64,000 bases of DNA from Anaerolineae bacterium (GTDB taxonomy: Bacteria > Chloroflexota > Anaerolineae > UBA4142 > SHND01): the NCBI GenBank assembly GCA_020851635.1, contig JADZCJ010000022.1, positions 1 to 64,000 on the forward strand, given 5' to 3'. A program made the translations under genes and the position numbers. Under the pieces are notes generated by a model that saw nothing but the letters and a program-made list of their open reading frames with translations, ran no database searches and was not told the DNA's origin. Shown one piece after another: positions 34,316 to 42,712 of the stretch. Position 1 is the stretch's first letter. The number at the start of each line of letters is the position of its first letter.

Positions 34316-35436
34316 AACAAATCCGTGATGCCATTGTTATCGGTTCGGGCATCATCGGCAGCGCGATTGCGCTGGCGGTGGTGCGCGCGGGTGTTCGGCG
34401 CGTGACGCTCATTGAAAAAGGCCCCCTGGTTTCGGGCATGACGCGCCGTTCTGCCGGGCTTGTCCACCCGTTTCAGGCAGACCCGTTGTCAACGGAGCTC
34501 GCTGCCATGAGCTATGATCTTTATCGTCAGTGGGCGATCACTTTGCCCGGCAAGAGTTCTTTTGTCGAGACCGGCGCGGCGGTCCTGGCGAGACAAGCAT
34601 CCGACGCAAGCGCATCGTTTGCGACCTGGAAACAGTCGCTTGCAGAAGCAAACGAGATCGGACCGGGCGGGCTTGCTGCCGTCTTTCCCGGAGTGACGAC
34701 GCACACGCGCGGCGCCTTGTTCACCCCTCACGCGGGATATGCCGATGCTGTGCTGACAGCGCAGGCAATCGTCAAAGCCGCCAAAGATCAGGGTCTGGAA
34801 ACGCAAACGGGGACACAAGTCAAACAAATCCTTGCCAGGTCGCACCAGATTCACGGAGTCAAGACGACGACGGGCGAACTCGAAGCGCCGATCGTGATCG
34901 TGGCGGCGGGAGGGTGGACCGAGCGACTGCTCGCGCCGCTAGGGGTGGCGCTGCATTTGCGCGCTCGGCGCGGTTCGCTGTTGTTTTACGAGCAGCCGCG
35001 CGAACAGACAACCGAATTTCCCATGCTGCTCGACGCCGGCGGCAGCTATTTTGTGCGCCCTCATCCGTATCGCATGCTCAGCGCGGGAAGCATTTCCGCC
35101 GAAACCCAAACGCAGGGCGTGGACGCGCTTGACGAATATGTTCCGGCGACCGAAGCAGCCGCCGTGAACCGTGTGATTGGCGAGTGGGTCTCTCCTTTTG
35201 CCAATCTGACCCCCAAGCGTTCACACACGATGTTGTATTTTGCGGCGAACGACGGCTTGCCCGCATTTGGGCGCGTGACGACCATGACGGGGTTGTATGT
35301 CGCGGCGGGGTTTGGACCGGGCGCGTTCTCGGTTGCTCCCGCCGTTGGGGAAACCCTTGCCCGGATGGTCGTTGACGGAGAGTCTCCGCGCGATATATCA
35401 TCTTTTGATCCACTTCGCGCCACATTGAGGACCTGA
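34312..35436 (+). CDS. FAD-dependent oxidoreductase (DAO family) in the inositol-lipid operon
   Basis: This is a 374-residue flavoprotein of the D-amino acid/glycine/sarcosine oxidase family. The FAD motif is AIVIGSGIIGSAIALAVVRAGVRRVTLIEKG at the N-terminus; SGMTRRSAGLVHPF follows, and the C-terminal FAD loop is PAFGRVTTMTGLYVAAGFGPGAFSVAPAVGETLARM. Its ATG overlaps the glycosyltransferase stop, and its TGA overlaps the phosphatidyltransferase ATG. The substrate cannot be called. Its tight coupling on both sides suggests a functional link to the lipid pathway, perhaps glycerol- or amine-related, but this is not a known component of PI-mannoside synthesis. Confidence 0.83.
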   Translation: MKQIRDAIVIGSGIIGSAIALAVVRAGVRRVTLIEKGPLVSGMTRRSAGLVHPFQADPLSTELAAMSYDLYRQWAITLPGKSSFVETGAAVLARQASDASASFATWKQSLAEANEIGPGGLAAVFPGVTTHTRGALFTPHAGYADAVLTAQAIVKAAKDQGLETQTGTQVKQILARSHQIHGVKTTTGELEAPIVIVAAGGWTERLLAPLGVALHLRARRGSLLFYEQPREQTTEFPMLLDAGGSYFVRPHPYRMLSAGSISAETQTQGVDALDEYVPATEAAAVNRVIGEWVSPFANLTPKRSHTMLYFAANDGLPAFGRVTTMTGLYVAAGFGPGAFSVAPAVGETLARMVVDGESPRDISSFDPLRATLRT

Positions 35437-36032
35437 TGCTGACCCAATTTGCACGCGCACAAGCGAAACAATTGTTGGATGCCGTGGCGATGTTTTTCCA
35501 TCGTCTCGGTCTGACGCCAAATACCTTGACCTTGATCGGGCTTGGGCTTGTCGGCGTGATTGCAGTCGTCATTGCCGCCGGATACGAGGCGCTGGGCGCA
35601 GTCTTGCTGATTTTCGGCGCGGGGTTTGACGCGACGGACGGCTCGCTGGCGCGGTTGACGAACAAGGTCACCAAGTTCGGGGGCTTTTTGGACTCGTCGC
35701 TCGACCGTTATGCGGATGGTATCTTGATGCTTGCGCTCGTCTGGCGCGGGATCGAACTAGACAATCGCTGGATGATCGCCCTCGCCGTCGTCGCGTTGAT
35801 CGGCATGTTCCTGACGAGCTATACGCGGGCGCGCGCCGAGGGGATTGGGCTTGAGCTCAAAGAGGGCTGGTTTACGCGGCTGGAGCGAATGCTTGTGCTG
35901 GTGCTGGGCTTGCTTGCAACGCTCGTTATCGGGCAGACGGGCTTGATCATTGCGCTCGCAATCATCGCCGTGCTGTCGAACGCGACAGCGGTCCAGCGAA
36001 TACTTGTCACCAGACGAAAATTGGGAGAATAA
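35436..36032 (+). CDS. CDP-alcohol phosphatidyltransferase, PI-phosphate synthase type
   Basis: This is an integral membrane enzyme of 198 residues. It joins CDP-diacylglycerol to an alcohol phosphate; the operon makes inositol 3-phosphate the likely acceptor, giving phosphatidylinositol phosphate. The signature is complete: D65-x2-D68-G69-x2-A72-R73-x8-G82-x3-D86-x3-D90. Several membrane helices surround it (~35-60, ~95-125, ~150-185). The start codon overlaps the preceding stop (TGATG). Phosphatidylglycerol-phosphate synthase is the alternative, but gene context favours the inositol lipid. A strong terminator follows. Confidence 0.85.
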   Translation: MLTQFARAQAKQLLDAVAMFFHRLGLTPNTLTLIGLGLVGVIAVVIAAGYEALGAVLLIFGAGFDATDGSLARLTNKVTKFGGFLDSSLDRYADGILMLALVWRGIELDNRWMIALAVVALIGMFLTSYTRARAEGIGLELKEGWFTRLERMLVLVLGLLATLVIGQTGLIIALAIIAVLSNATAVQRILVTRRKLGE

Positions 36033-36079
36033 CTCGTCACCAGACACTCGCCGGAAACAGGTGAGAGCCATTCTTGCAT

Positions 36080-36122
36080 AAAACGGAACGTCGCACCCGA
36101 TTTGGATGCGACGTTCTGTTTT
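36080..36122. terminator. Bidirectional terminator between the inositol-lipid operon and etfA
   Basis: Arms 36080-36098 and 36104-36122 pair over 19 positions with one mismatch and one G-T pair, closing on GATTT. A-run and T-run ends allow termination in both directions. Confidence 0.92.
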
Positions 36123-36125
36123 CAT

Positions 36126-37097
36126 TCAACCAAGTTTCTTGATTTCGCCATTCAGCGCCGGAAGCACCTGGAACAAGTCGCCAACAACGCCGTAGTCCGC
36201 AATTTTGAAAATCGGGGCATCGGGGTCCTTGTTGATCGCCACAATCACTTTGCTTGACGACATACCGGCGAGATGTTGAATCGCGCCGCTGATGCCCGCC
36301 GCGATATACAGTTTTGGCGCAACGGTCTTGCCCGTTTGACCGACCTGGTGGGTATAGTCAATCCATCCTGCGTCCACTGCCGCTCGCGATGCGCCCAGCG
36401 CGCCGCCGAGCGTATCCGCCAATTCCTGCACGGGCGCAAATCCTTCGGGTCCTTTGACGCCGCGACCTCCAGAGACGACGATGTTGGCTTCGCCCAGGTC
36501 CACTTTGGATTTTGCCTTGACAACCGTCTCGACCACTTTGGCGCGCGGTTCCTTGAGCGTAACCGCCACCTTTTCAATCGGCGCAGCAGGGTTGTTCGCT
36601 TCAACGGGGGGAACGATGTTCGGTCGTATACTGACCATGACCGGCAAACTCTTGGCGCGCACTTGAGCGATCGCTTTGCCCGAATAAATCGGGCGCGTTA
36701 GCACCAGAGCGCCGTTTTCAACATGGGCGGCGATACAGTCGGTCACCAGCCCCCAATCGAGCTTGGCGGCGGTGCGGGCGCTCACTTCTTTGCCCCACCC
36801 CGTCGCGCCAAACAAAACAATTGCGGGCTGCGCGAGCTTGATCACTTGCGCCAGCGCGTCCGCAAAGCTTTCGGGAGCGAACGCGCCAAGCCCTGCGTCA
36901 TCTGCCACATAAACTTTGGCGAGACCCGCTTTCACGAGCGCTTCTGCCCACGCACCGACGTTACTTCCAATCACAACGCCTTCTACGGCTCCCCCCAGTG
37001 CGGCAGCGAGTTGCTGCGCGGTATTCACCAATTCGAAACTGACTTTTTTCAGTCCTTCGGCCCGCCCTTCGGCGACAATCAAAATGTTGTTGGACAT
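36126..37097 (-). CDS. etfA: Electron transfer flavoprotein alpha subunit
   Basis: This is the FAD-binding subunit of ETF, which carries electrons from acyl-CoA and other dehydrogenases to the quinone pool. It has 323 residues. An N-terminal domain is followed by the FAD domain with GGRGVKGPEGFAPVQELAD, a GASRAAVDAGW block, QVGQTGKTVAPKLYIAAGISGAIQHLAGM and a VIVAINKDPDAPIFKIADYGVVGD end. It starts one base after the etfB stop, so the two subunits are coupled. Confidence 0.95.
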   Translation of the reverse strand: MSNNILIVAEGRAEGLKKVSFELVNTAQQLAAALGGAVEGVVIGSNVGAWAEALVKAGLAKVYVADDAGLGAFAPESFADALAQVIKLAQPAIVLFGATGWGKEVSARTAAKLDWGLVTDCIAAHVENGALVLTRPIYSGKAIAQVRAKSLPVMVSIRPNIVPPVEANNPAAPIEKVAVTLKEPRAKVVETVVKAKSKVDLGEANIVVSGGRGVKGPEGFAPVQELADTLGGALGASRAAVDAGWIDYTHQVGQTGKTVAPKLYIAAGISGAIQHLAGMSSSKVIVAINKDPDAPIFKIADYGVVGDLFQVLPALNGEIKKLG

Positions 37098-37098
37098 T

Positions 37099-37890
37099 TC
37101 AAATCACCTTTGCCTCTTCATGCAAGAGTCGCGCCAATTCCTTGGCGGCCGTCTCTGCATCGCCGGGGATGATCTTGCCGGGAGGACGCGCGGGCGGCGG
37201 TTCCAGTTTCAAAATTTCCACGCGTGCGCCTGCTTTTCCTACTTGCGCCGGATCAATGCCCAGTGCTGCAGCATTCCAGTCCGTGATCGGTTTCTTTTTT
37301 GCGCCCATAATGCCCTTGAGCGACGGGTACCGAACTTCACCCAACCCCTGCTGTGCTGTAAAAACGGCGGGCAGACTTGTGACCATCACATCGCGTTCGC
37401 CATCCACCTCACGGACACAGCGCGCCGCTTTGCCGTCCGCCGCGGGTTCGAATTCGATGACGCTGTTGACGTGCGGCAAGTCCAGCAGTTCCGCCACGCG
37501 CACGGGCACCTGAGCATTGTCGTCGTCCACGGCTTGCTTGCCCGCCCAGACCATGTCAAACGGAATCTTTTTCAAGGCAGCCGCCAGAACTCGTGCGGTC
37601 GTCCCGGCGTCGCCTCCCTCAAGAGCGGGGTCAACGATATGAATCGCCTCATCCGCGCCCACTGCCAGCGCCTTGCGAATGGTCTCTTTGGCATCTTCGG
37701 GTCCAAACAGCACAGCGGTCACCTTGCCGCCGTGTTGTTCGACCAACTGCAGCGCTTTTTCCAGCCCGTATTCGGCATACGGGTCGAGCACAAAATTCAG
37801 CCCATCGGTCACGACGGCATTGTCACGCAGTGTGATCTTGCTCTCGGTGTCGGGAACGCGCTTGAGCAAAACAACAATGTTAAAAGCCAT
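37099..37890 (-). CDS. etfB: Electron transfer flavoprotein beta subunit
   Basis: This is the AMP-binding partner of EtfA, 263 residues. The family signature appears as VKRVPD-like VVLLKRVPDTESK, NPYAEYGLEKAL-like DPYAEYGLEKALQL, and the ETF beta signature segment VREVDGERDVMVTSLPAVFTAQQGLGEVRYPSLKGIMGAKKKPI. GGAG precedes the ATG on the minus strand. A perfect palindrome lies about 60 bp upstream at 37950-37968. No dehydrogenase gene is adjacent, so the electron donor is elsewhere. The lutABC operon nearby is a separate lactate-oxidising system. Confidence 0.95.
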   Translation of the reverse strand: MAFNIVVLLKRVPDTESKITLRDNAVVTDGLNFVLDPYAEYGLEKALQLVEQHGGKVTAVLFGPEDAKETIRKALAVGADEAIHIVDPALEGGDAGTTARVLAAALKKIPFDMVWAGKQAVDDDNAQVPVRVAELLDLPHVNSVIEFEPAADGKAARCVREVDGERDVMVTSLPAVFTAQQGLGEVRYPSLKGIMGAKKKPITDWNAAALGIDPAQVGKAGARVEILKLEPPPARPPGKIIPGDAETAAKELARLLHEEAKVI

Positions 37891-37949
37891 GCGAAACTCC
37901 TCTGATAAAAGGGTGATCGTCCAAACGAAATGTCATCACCGCTCGCGAT

Positions 37950-37968
37950 CATGACGCATTGCGTCATG
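37950..37968. promoter_or_regulatory. Perfect 9-1-9 palindrome in the etfBA / CYTH divergent region
   Basis: CATGACGCA-T-TGCGTCATG is a perfect dyad of 9 bp arms about 60 bp upstream of etfB and about 60 bp upstream of the CYTH promoter. It has the form of a site for a dimeric repressor of the TetR or GntR kind. The regulator is not encoded nearby. Confidence 0.6.
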
Positions 37969-38026
37969 CGGCACAGTAATTATCTCACGAATTCAATGGA
38001 ATGCAAGCAGAACGAACTTTTCCACC

Positions 38027-38055
38027 TTGACAGAATTTGACCCAGACAATACTAT
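38027..38055 (+). promoter_or_regulatory. Sigma-70 promoter of the CYTH gene
   Basis: TTGACA (38027-38032) and TACTAT (38050-38055) are separated by exactly 17 bp. The predicted transcript starts near 38062. Confidence 0.75.
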
Positions 38056-38100
38056 GCAGGCGTCGCATCACACAACGTGATGAGACGTTTTCACCTTGCT

Positions 38101-38733
38101 ATGGAAGTCGAAGCCAAGTACATTGTGCCGGACCCGGATGCTGTCAGGCGTCTGGGCAGAATCGAGCGGATTGACCGTTTCAAGTTGAGCGCGCCAACCC
38201 GTTATGTTGCGCAGGACACTTTTTTTGACACGCGCGCAAACGATTTGGTCGGCTCACGGCATGTCCTGCGCTTGCGCCGGAGGAGCGATGGACGCGCCTT
38301 GCTCACGTTCAAAGCGCCCGCGGAAAAATCGGGCGCGATACACCAACGCCCCGAGACCGAAGTAGAGGTCTCGTTTGCGCGCACACCGCGCGTTCTATCC
38401 GTTGGCGCATTGCCGCGCCGTGTCAGAAAACTGGTTGCGCCGCTTGTCCGGTCCGATGACCTTTATCCGCTATTTTCGATCTCGCAGCGTCGGATTGTGC
38501 GAAACGTGCGCGACGGACGCAAGACAATCGGGGAATGGAGTTTGGACCACGTTCGTTTTCGCGCGGGAGAACGCAAACACGAATTTTATGAATTGGAAAT
38601 TGAACTAAAAAAAACGGGAACGGACAACGAACTGTCCATCATTGCCGATTGGATCGAGCATGAATTGGGACTGGAAGCGCAAACAGAGAGCAAATTCAAA
38701 CGGGCGCTTGACTTTTGGCAAATGAACATTTAA
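38101..38733 (+). CDS. CYTH-domain protein (triphosphate tunnel enzyme)
   Basis: This is a 210-residue protein of the CYTH superfamily, whose members hydrolyse inorganic triphosphate or thiamine triphosphate or make cAMP. The start MEVEAKY carries the metal-binding E-x-E-x-K. Other charged strands of the tunnel are RLRRRSDGRALLTFKAP, ETEVEV and EFYELEIELKK. No CHAD domain follows. ATG 38101 is preferred from the motif; an ATG at 38080 would add seven residues. It ends tail-to-tail with lutC, overlapping by 4 bases. Inorganic triphosphatase is the most likely activity. Confidence 0.85.
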   Translation: MEVEAKYIVPDPDAVRRLGRIERIDRFKLSAPTRYVAQDTFFDTRANDLVGSRHVLRLRRRSDGRALLTFKAPAEKSGAIHQRPETEVEVSFARTPRVLSVGALPRRVRKLVAPLVRSDDLYPLFSISQRRIVRNVRDGRKTIGEWSLDHVRFRAGERKHEFYELEIELKKTGTDNELSIIADWIEHELGLEAQTESKFKRALDFWQMNI

Positions 38734-39410
38734 TCCACCAGCACCACATGCACGAACTTGGGTCCGTGAACACCGCGCTGCAACGTCAGCTCTATGTCCG
38801 CCGTGCGGCTGGGACCCGTGACAAATACGAGATTGCTTGCATCACGGGTAACATGAGGATTCGCAGCAAAAAAACAAGCCATATCGGGAAACAGGTCTGA
38901 GGTCCGCAGAATGGCAATGTGTGTGGGCGGAAGCAGCGAGGCGAGGCGCGAGCGCGTGGCTGACGTGCCGAGCGCGACAGACGCTGTATCCGCAAACCCC
39001 GCCATCGCTCCCGTAATCCCCGCCGCCGCGCTTGCCAGTTCGGCAAGTTTTCTTTTGCGCCCCTCGGCGTCCGCCGGCAGATTAACATCCAGTCTCGCGT
39101 AATTATTCAAACTGAGCGCAGCTCCCAAACCGCGCACCGGGATATCCTCATCCGCCCACGTCAGCACCTCGCGCCCATCCCCCTGTCCCAATATCTGCAA
39201 CACAACCGCTATGGCTTGCTCGTCGTTCCGCGCCAAATAGCTCGATCCGCCCAGCGGCTCGAGCTCGCGTCGAAAATTCTCGATCAGTTGTGCGCGGTCG
39301 CCCTGCGCGATTGCCGCGCGCGGCGGGACCAAAGCACGCGCGGCGGGCAGATGCGCGGTCCTCAATGATTCCCGGATTTGGCTCAAAACCAGAGTCTTGT
39401 CATCTCTCAT
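38730..39410 (-). CDS. lutC: LUD-domain protein, lactate utilisation subunit C
   Basis: This is a 226-residue LUD (DUF162) protein of the LutC/YkgG type. With LutA and LutB it forms the L-lactate oxidase system that feeds electrons to the quinone pool. ATGs further upstream lie inside lutB; ATG 39410 overlaps the lutB stop (ATGA) and starts with a family-like helix (DDKTLVLSQIRESLR). Core blocks are AGITGAMAGFADTASVALG and the closing HVVLVD, with GTSATRSRLASLLPPTHIAIL between them. It is the last gene of the lut operon. Confidence 0.9.
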   Translation of the reverse strand: MRDDKTLVLSQIRESLRTAHLPAARALVPPRAAIAQGDRAQLIENFRRELEPLGGSSYLARNDEQAIAVVLQILGQGDGREVLTWADEDIPVRGLGAALSLNNYARLDVNLPADAEGRKRKLAELASAAAGITGAMAGFADTASVALGTSATRSRLASLLPPTHIAILRTSDLFPDMACFFAANPHVTRDASNLVFVTGPSRTADIELTLQRGVHGPKFVHVVLVD

Positions 39411-40825
39411 TTTTTGCGGGATGCCTCGAATTGTTCGCTGAACGATTTTTGAGCAAAAGCGGGGAAATCGCGCGACTGTGTCCAACCGTTCAATGGCGGC
39501 GGCAGAGACCTGATCCATCCTCCGGAGGACGCGCCCACAAGACGCGAGCCCCATCGCCCGGCGGTAGTGGCAAGCTTGAACAAAGTCGGTCGTGTGACGG
39601 TGAACGAATACATACGCAGTCCCAGACGGAGCCACCACTGCAGCTTGCCCGCCCGCGTCGCCCAATCTCGCTCAACGAGCAACATGCGCGGAATATCAAT
39701 CCGCACGGGACACACCTGACGGCAGGCGCCGCACAACGAACTTGCGTGGGGCAGATCGCTCCATGGCGCGATGCCTTCCAGCGCGGGCGTCAGAACCGCC
39801 CCGACAGGACCGGTATAGACACTGCCATACGCATGCCCGCCAATTTCACGATACACGGGACAGGCGTTCAAACACGCGCCACAACGAATACAATAGAGGA
39901 TCTCGGCAACCTCTGTCGCCAAAACCTTTGAGCGTCCGTTATCGAGCAGAATCACGTGCAGTTCATCAGGACCGTCCCCTTCGTCGTCCTGCCGCGGTCC
40001 CGTGATCAGATTGGTATAGACGGTGATTTTTTGTCCCGTTGACGAGCGCGCCAGCACCTGCAACATGACGCTCAAATCATCGAGGTTGGGCACAAGACGC
40101 TCAATCCCCATCAACGCTACGTGAATGCGCGGCGCGGTGGTGGTCAAGCGTCCGTTGCCCTCGTTCTCGACCAGGCAAATACTCCCCGTCTCTGCCACGC
40201 CGAAATTTACGCCGCTGATGCCCATGTCCGCGTCCAGAAATTCGCGGCGCAGGACGTGGCGCGCGGCAGCCGTCATCAGCGCGGGGTCATCCGTATACGG
40301 AATATTTATTTTCTGATGAAATAGCTCGCCAATCTCTTCTTTTGTCTTGTGAATGGCGGGCGCAACGATGTGCGAAGGCGTTTCTCCGGCGAGCTGAACG
40401 ATATATTCGCCCAGATCGGTCTCGACGACGCGGATGTGTTCCGCTTCGAGGGCGTGGTTCAAATGCGTTTCCTCGCTGATCATTGATTTGCCCTTGACCA
40501 CGCCCCGCACGTTTCGCGTCCGCGCAATCTCGTTCACAATCTCATTCAACGCGTTCGCATCCCGGGCGAAATGAACATGCCCGCCCGCCTTTTCGACATT
40601 GGCGACAAATTGTTCCAGATAGGTATCGAGTTTTGACAAGGTATGGGCGCGAATCAACCGGGCGCGGTCGCGCACAACGTCCGCATCTTGAAGCTCGGCA
40701 AGCGCGTTTGCGCGCAGAGATTGAAACCGCCCGGTCGCGCGGTCGAGCGCGGTGTGCAGTATTTGATTGCGGAGCGCATCATCCACACGGTCGTGGAACG
40801 TCACGTTCGAGATGTGTTCAGACAT
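39407..40825 (-). CDS. lutB: Iron-sulphur lactate utilisation protein B
   Basis: This is a 472-residue LutB-type protein: an N-terminal LUD domain followed by a ferredoxin-like region. The two 4Fe-4S sites are CIRCGACLNACPVY and CGACRQVCPVRIDIP. Conserved LUD blocks include GVNFGVAETGSICLVENEGNGRL and GDGPDELHVILLDNGRS. A C-terminal amphipathic or hydrophobic stretch follows the clusters. ATG 40825 is the family start (the upstream in-frame codons run into lutA). It overlaps lutC and lies 28 bp after lutA. Confidence 0.92.
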   Translation of the reverse strand: MSEHISNVTFHDRVDDALRNQILHTALDRATGRFQSLRANALAELQDADVVRDRARLIRAHTLSKLDTYLEQFVANVEKAGGHVHFARDANALNEIVNEIARTRNVRGVVKGKSMISEETHLNHALEAEHIRVVETDLGEYIVQLAGETPSHIVAPAIHKTKEEIGELFHQKINIPYTDDPALMTAAARHVLRREFLDADMGISGVNFGVAETGSICLVENEGNGRLTTTAPRIHVALMGIERLVPNLDDLSVMLQVLARSSTGQKITVYTNLITGPRQDDEGDGPDELHVILLDNGRSKVLATEVAEILYCIRCGACLNACPVYREIGGHAYGSVYTGPVGAVLTPALEGIAPWSDLPHASSLCGACRQVCPVRIDIPRMLLVERDWATRAGKLQWWLRLGLRMYSFTVTRPTLFKLATTAGRWGSRLVGASSGGWIRSLPPPLNGWTQSRDFPAFAQKSFSEQFEASRKK

Positions 40826-40853
40826 GGGTGATTCGGTGGCAGCATCGTGCCTG

Positions 40854-41603
40854 CTATGCGCGAGTGCGCTCCACCAACAGCTCTGCCAAATGTTTTGTTT
40901 CGATTTTGTCGCCGCGACGATGCAAGCCGCCGCCAATATGCAGCAAGCAGCTCACGTCACAGCCCACAACCGTTTGCGCCTGCGTTGATTCAATGGCATT
41001 GAGCTTGCGATCGAGCATGGCAGACGAAATATCCGCCATCTTGATAGCAAACAGACCGCCAAACCCACAACACTCGTCTGCGTGTGGCAACGGCACCACC
41101 TCACCGCCCTGCAGGTTCTCCAAGAGCGCAGCGGGCTGGCGCGTGATCTTGAGACCGCGCAGCAGATGGCAGGACGGGTGATAGGTGATGCGTCGGTCGA
41201 GCTGCGCGCCCAGATCGCTCACACCCAAAACATCCACCAAAAACTGCGAAAACTCATAGGTGCGCGCGGCAATTTCCTGGGCGAGCGGTCCGTATTTCGC
41301 GTCGGCGGCAAGGATTTCGGGATAGTGATGCACTATCATATCGGCGCACGAACCGGACGGCACAAGAATGGGCGCGTCGGATTTGGACAGGACATCGAGG
41401 GTGTATCTAGCCATCGCGCGGGCGTCATCCCACGCGCCGCCGTTAAAAGCGGGCTGCCCACAGCACGTTTGACCTCGCGGGTATTCGACCTCGACGCCGA
41501 GTTTTTCCAGCACATTCACGACCGCCATTCCCGCTTGCGGGCGCAGGGTTTCGATAAGACAGGTTGCAAAAAGCTGTATGCGACGCGGGGCATTTGCATT
41601 CAT
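40854..41603 (-). CDS. lutA: Lactate utilisation protein A
   Basis: This is a 249-residue LutA/YkgE-type protein with two CCG (cysteine-rich) domains, the heterodisulfide-reductase-like fold. Motifs are GQTCCGQPAFNGG and DECCGFGGLFAIKM; further Cys residues are ATCLIE, SGSCADM, HPSCHLLR and GCDVSCLLH. ATG 41603 begins the normal LutA N-terminus (RRIQLFATCLIE). It is the first gene of lutABC and is divergent from the ROK kinase gene. No LutR-type GntR regulator is adjacent. Confidence 0.92.
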   Translation of the reverse strand: MNANAPRRIQLFATCLIETLRPQAGMAVVNVLEKLGVEVEYPRGQTCCGQPAFNGGAWDDARAMARYTLDVLSKSDAPILVPSGSCADMIVHHYPEILAADAKYGPLAQEIAARTYEFSQFLVDVLGVSDLGAQLDRRITYHPSCHLLRGLKITRQPAALLENLQGGEVVPLPHADECCGFGGLFAIKMADISSAMLDRKLNAIESTQAQTVVGCDVSCLLHIGGGLHRRGDKIETKHLAELLVERTRA

Positions 41604-41785
41604 GAAAAATAGAGTATCCCTTGACTTTTGAATCTGATAAACGATAATTCTTGCCTTGCTGTGCGGGGCGTCCGTTTGACGCTGATTCATTGTAAGCCAG
41701 TCCGCGCATTTTTCCCAATACGGTAAAAATGCGCCCGCGTTCGGTGAGCTCATAACAGAATGGATGACACACGGAAAACTCTCTT

Positions 41786-42712
41786 ATGAATGACTCGTGG
41801 TGTATTGGCGTGGATTTGGGCGGAACGTCCATCAAGTGCGGGCTCGTGTCTCCCGATAATCAAATTGTGGAGCGTAATTCGGCGCCCACCCTCGCGCTGC
41901 AAGGACCCGAACAAGCTGCAGAACGGATCGCGCAGAATGTGCGCGTGCTGCTCGAGTACGTGCCTGCGGGAAAACACGCGCAAGCCATCGGTATTTGCAG
42001 TCCGGGTCCGATGGATCACGCTACCGGAGTGCTCATCGAGCCGCCCAATCTTGGCTGGAAAAATGTGCCGTTCGCCAAAATGGTCAGCGAACGATTGAAT
42101 TTGCCCGTGACGCTGGAGCACGACGCGAAAGCATCCGCGCTGGGAGAGTATCACTTTGGCGCAGGACGGGGGAGTGATGCAATGGCGCTCATCATCGTCG
42201 GGACGGGTGTTTCGGCGGGGATTGTGATAAAGGGCGAATTGTATCGCGGGGTTCACGGCACGGCGGGTGAGCTGGGGCATATTACGGTGGATGTGGATGG
42301 ACCCGTGTGTCGCTGTGGTTCGAACGGTTGTGTCGAGCTGTTTGCGGCGGGTCCGGGCATCGTCAGCGCATATGAATATGCCGCGCATACGCGCGTGGAA
42401 TCGGCGAAAGCGGTTGCCCTGGCAGCACAAAACGGCGACGAACTTGCAGTCCGCGTTTTCGAGCGAGCGGGGCGCGCGCTGGGGGCAGGCATGGGCGCGC
42501 TTGCAATGTTGATGGATATTTCGACCTTTGTCATGTTTGGTGGAGTGGTTTCGGCGGGCGAGCTCTTGCTCACGCCCGCGCGGAACGCGCTCAAGCACTA
42601 TACCTACAAATCTGTTGGGGCGCGTGCGCGTATAGTTGTGGGCGAACTGGGGAGCGATGCGGGCATTTTGGGCGCAGTGTATTCAGCGCGCGCAAAGGGG
42701 CGTGGCGGGTGA
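41786..42712 (+). CDS. ROK-family sugar kinase
   Basis: This is a 308-residue ATP-dependent sugar kinase of the ROK family, probably glucokinase-like. The ATP site is GVDLGGTSIKCGLV; the catalytic Asp is in LEHDAKASALGEYHFG; the zinc motif is GELGHITVDVDGPVCRCGSNGCVE. Length and motifs are normal for single-domain ROK kinases and there is no DNA-binding domain. Glucose versus N-acetylmannosamine specificity cannot be settled. The GTG start of the following transporter overlaps this stop (GTGA). Confidence 0.88.
   Translation: MNDSWCIGVDLGGTSIKCGLVSPDNQIVERNSAPTLALQGPEQAAERIAQNVRVLLEYVPAGKHAQAIGICSPGPMDHATGVLIEPPNLGWKNVPFAKMVSERLNLPVTLEHDAKASALGEYHFGAGRGSDAMALIIVGTGVSAGIVIKGELYRGVHGTAGELGHITVDVDGPVCRCGSNGCVELFAAGPGIVSAYEYAAHTRVESAKAVALAAQNGDELAVRVFERAGRALGAGMGALAMLMDISTFVMFGGVVSAGELLLTPARNALKHYTYKSVGARARIVVGELGSDAGILGAVYSARAKGRGG

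Noticed and set aside
38730-38733. Overlap of CYTH and lutC as a sign of frameshift
   Set aside because: The genes are convergent and share only the overlapping TAA/TTA stop region; both proteins end normally.
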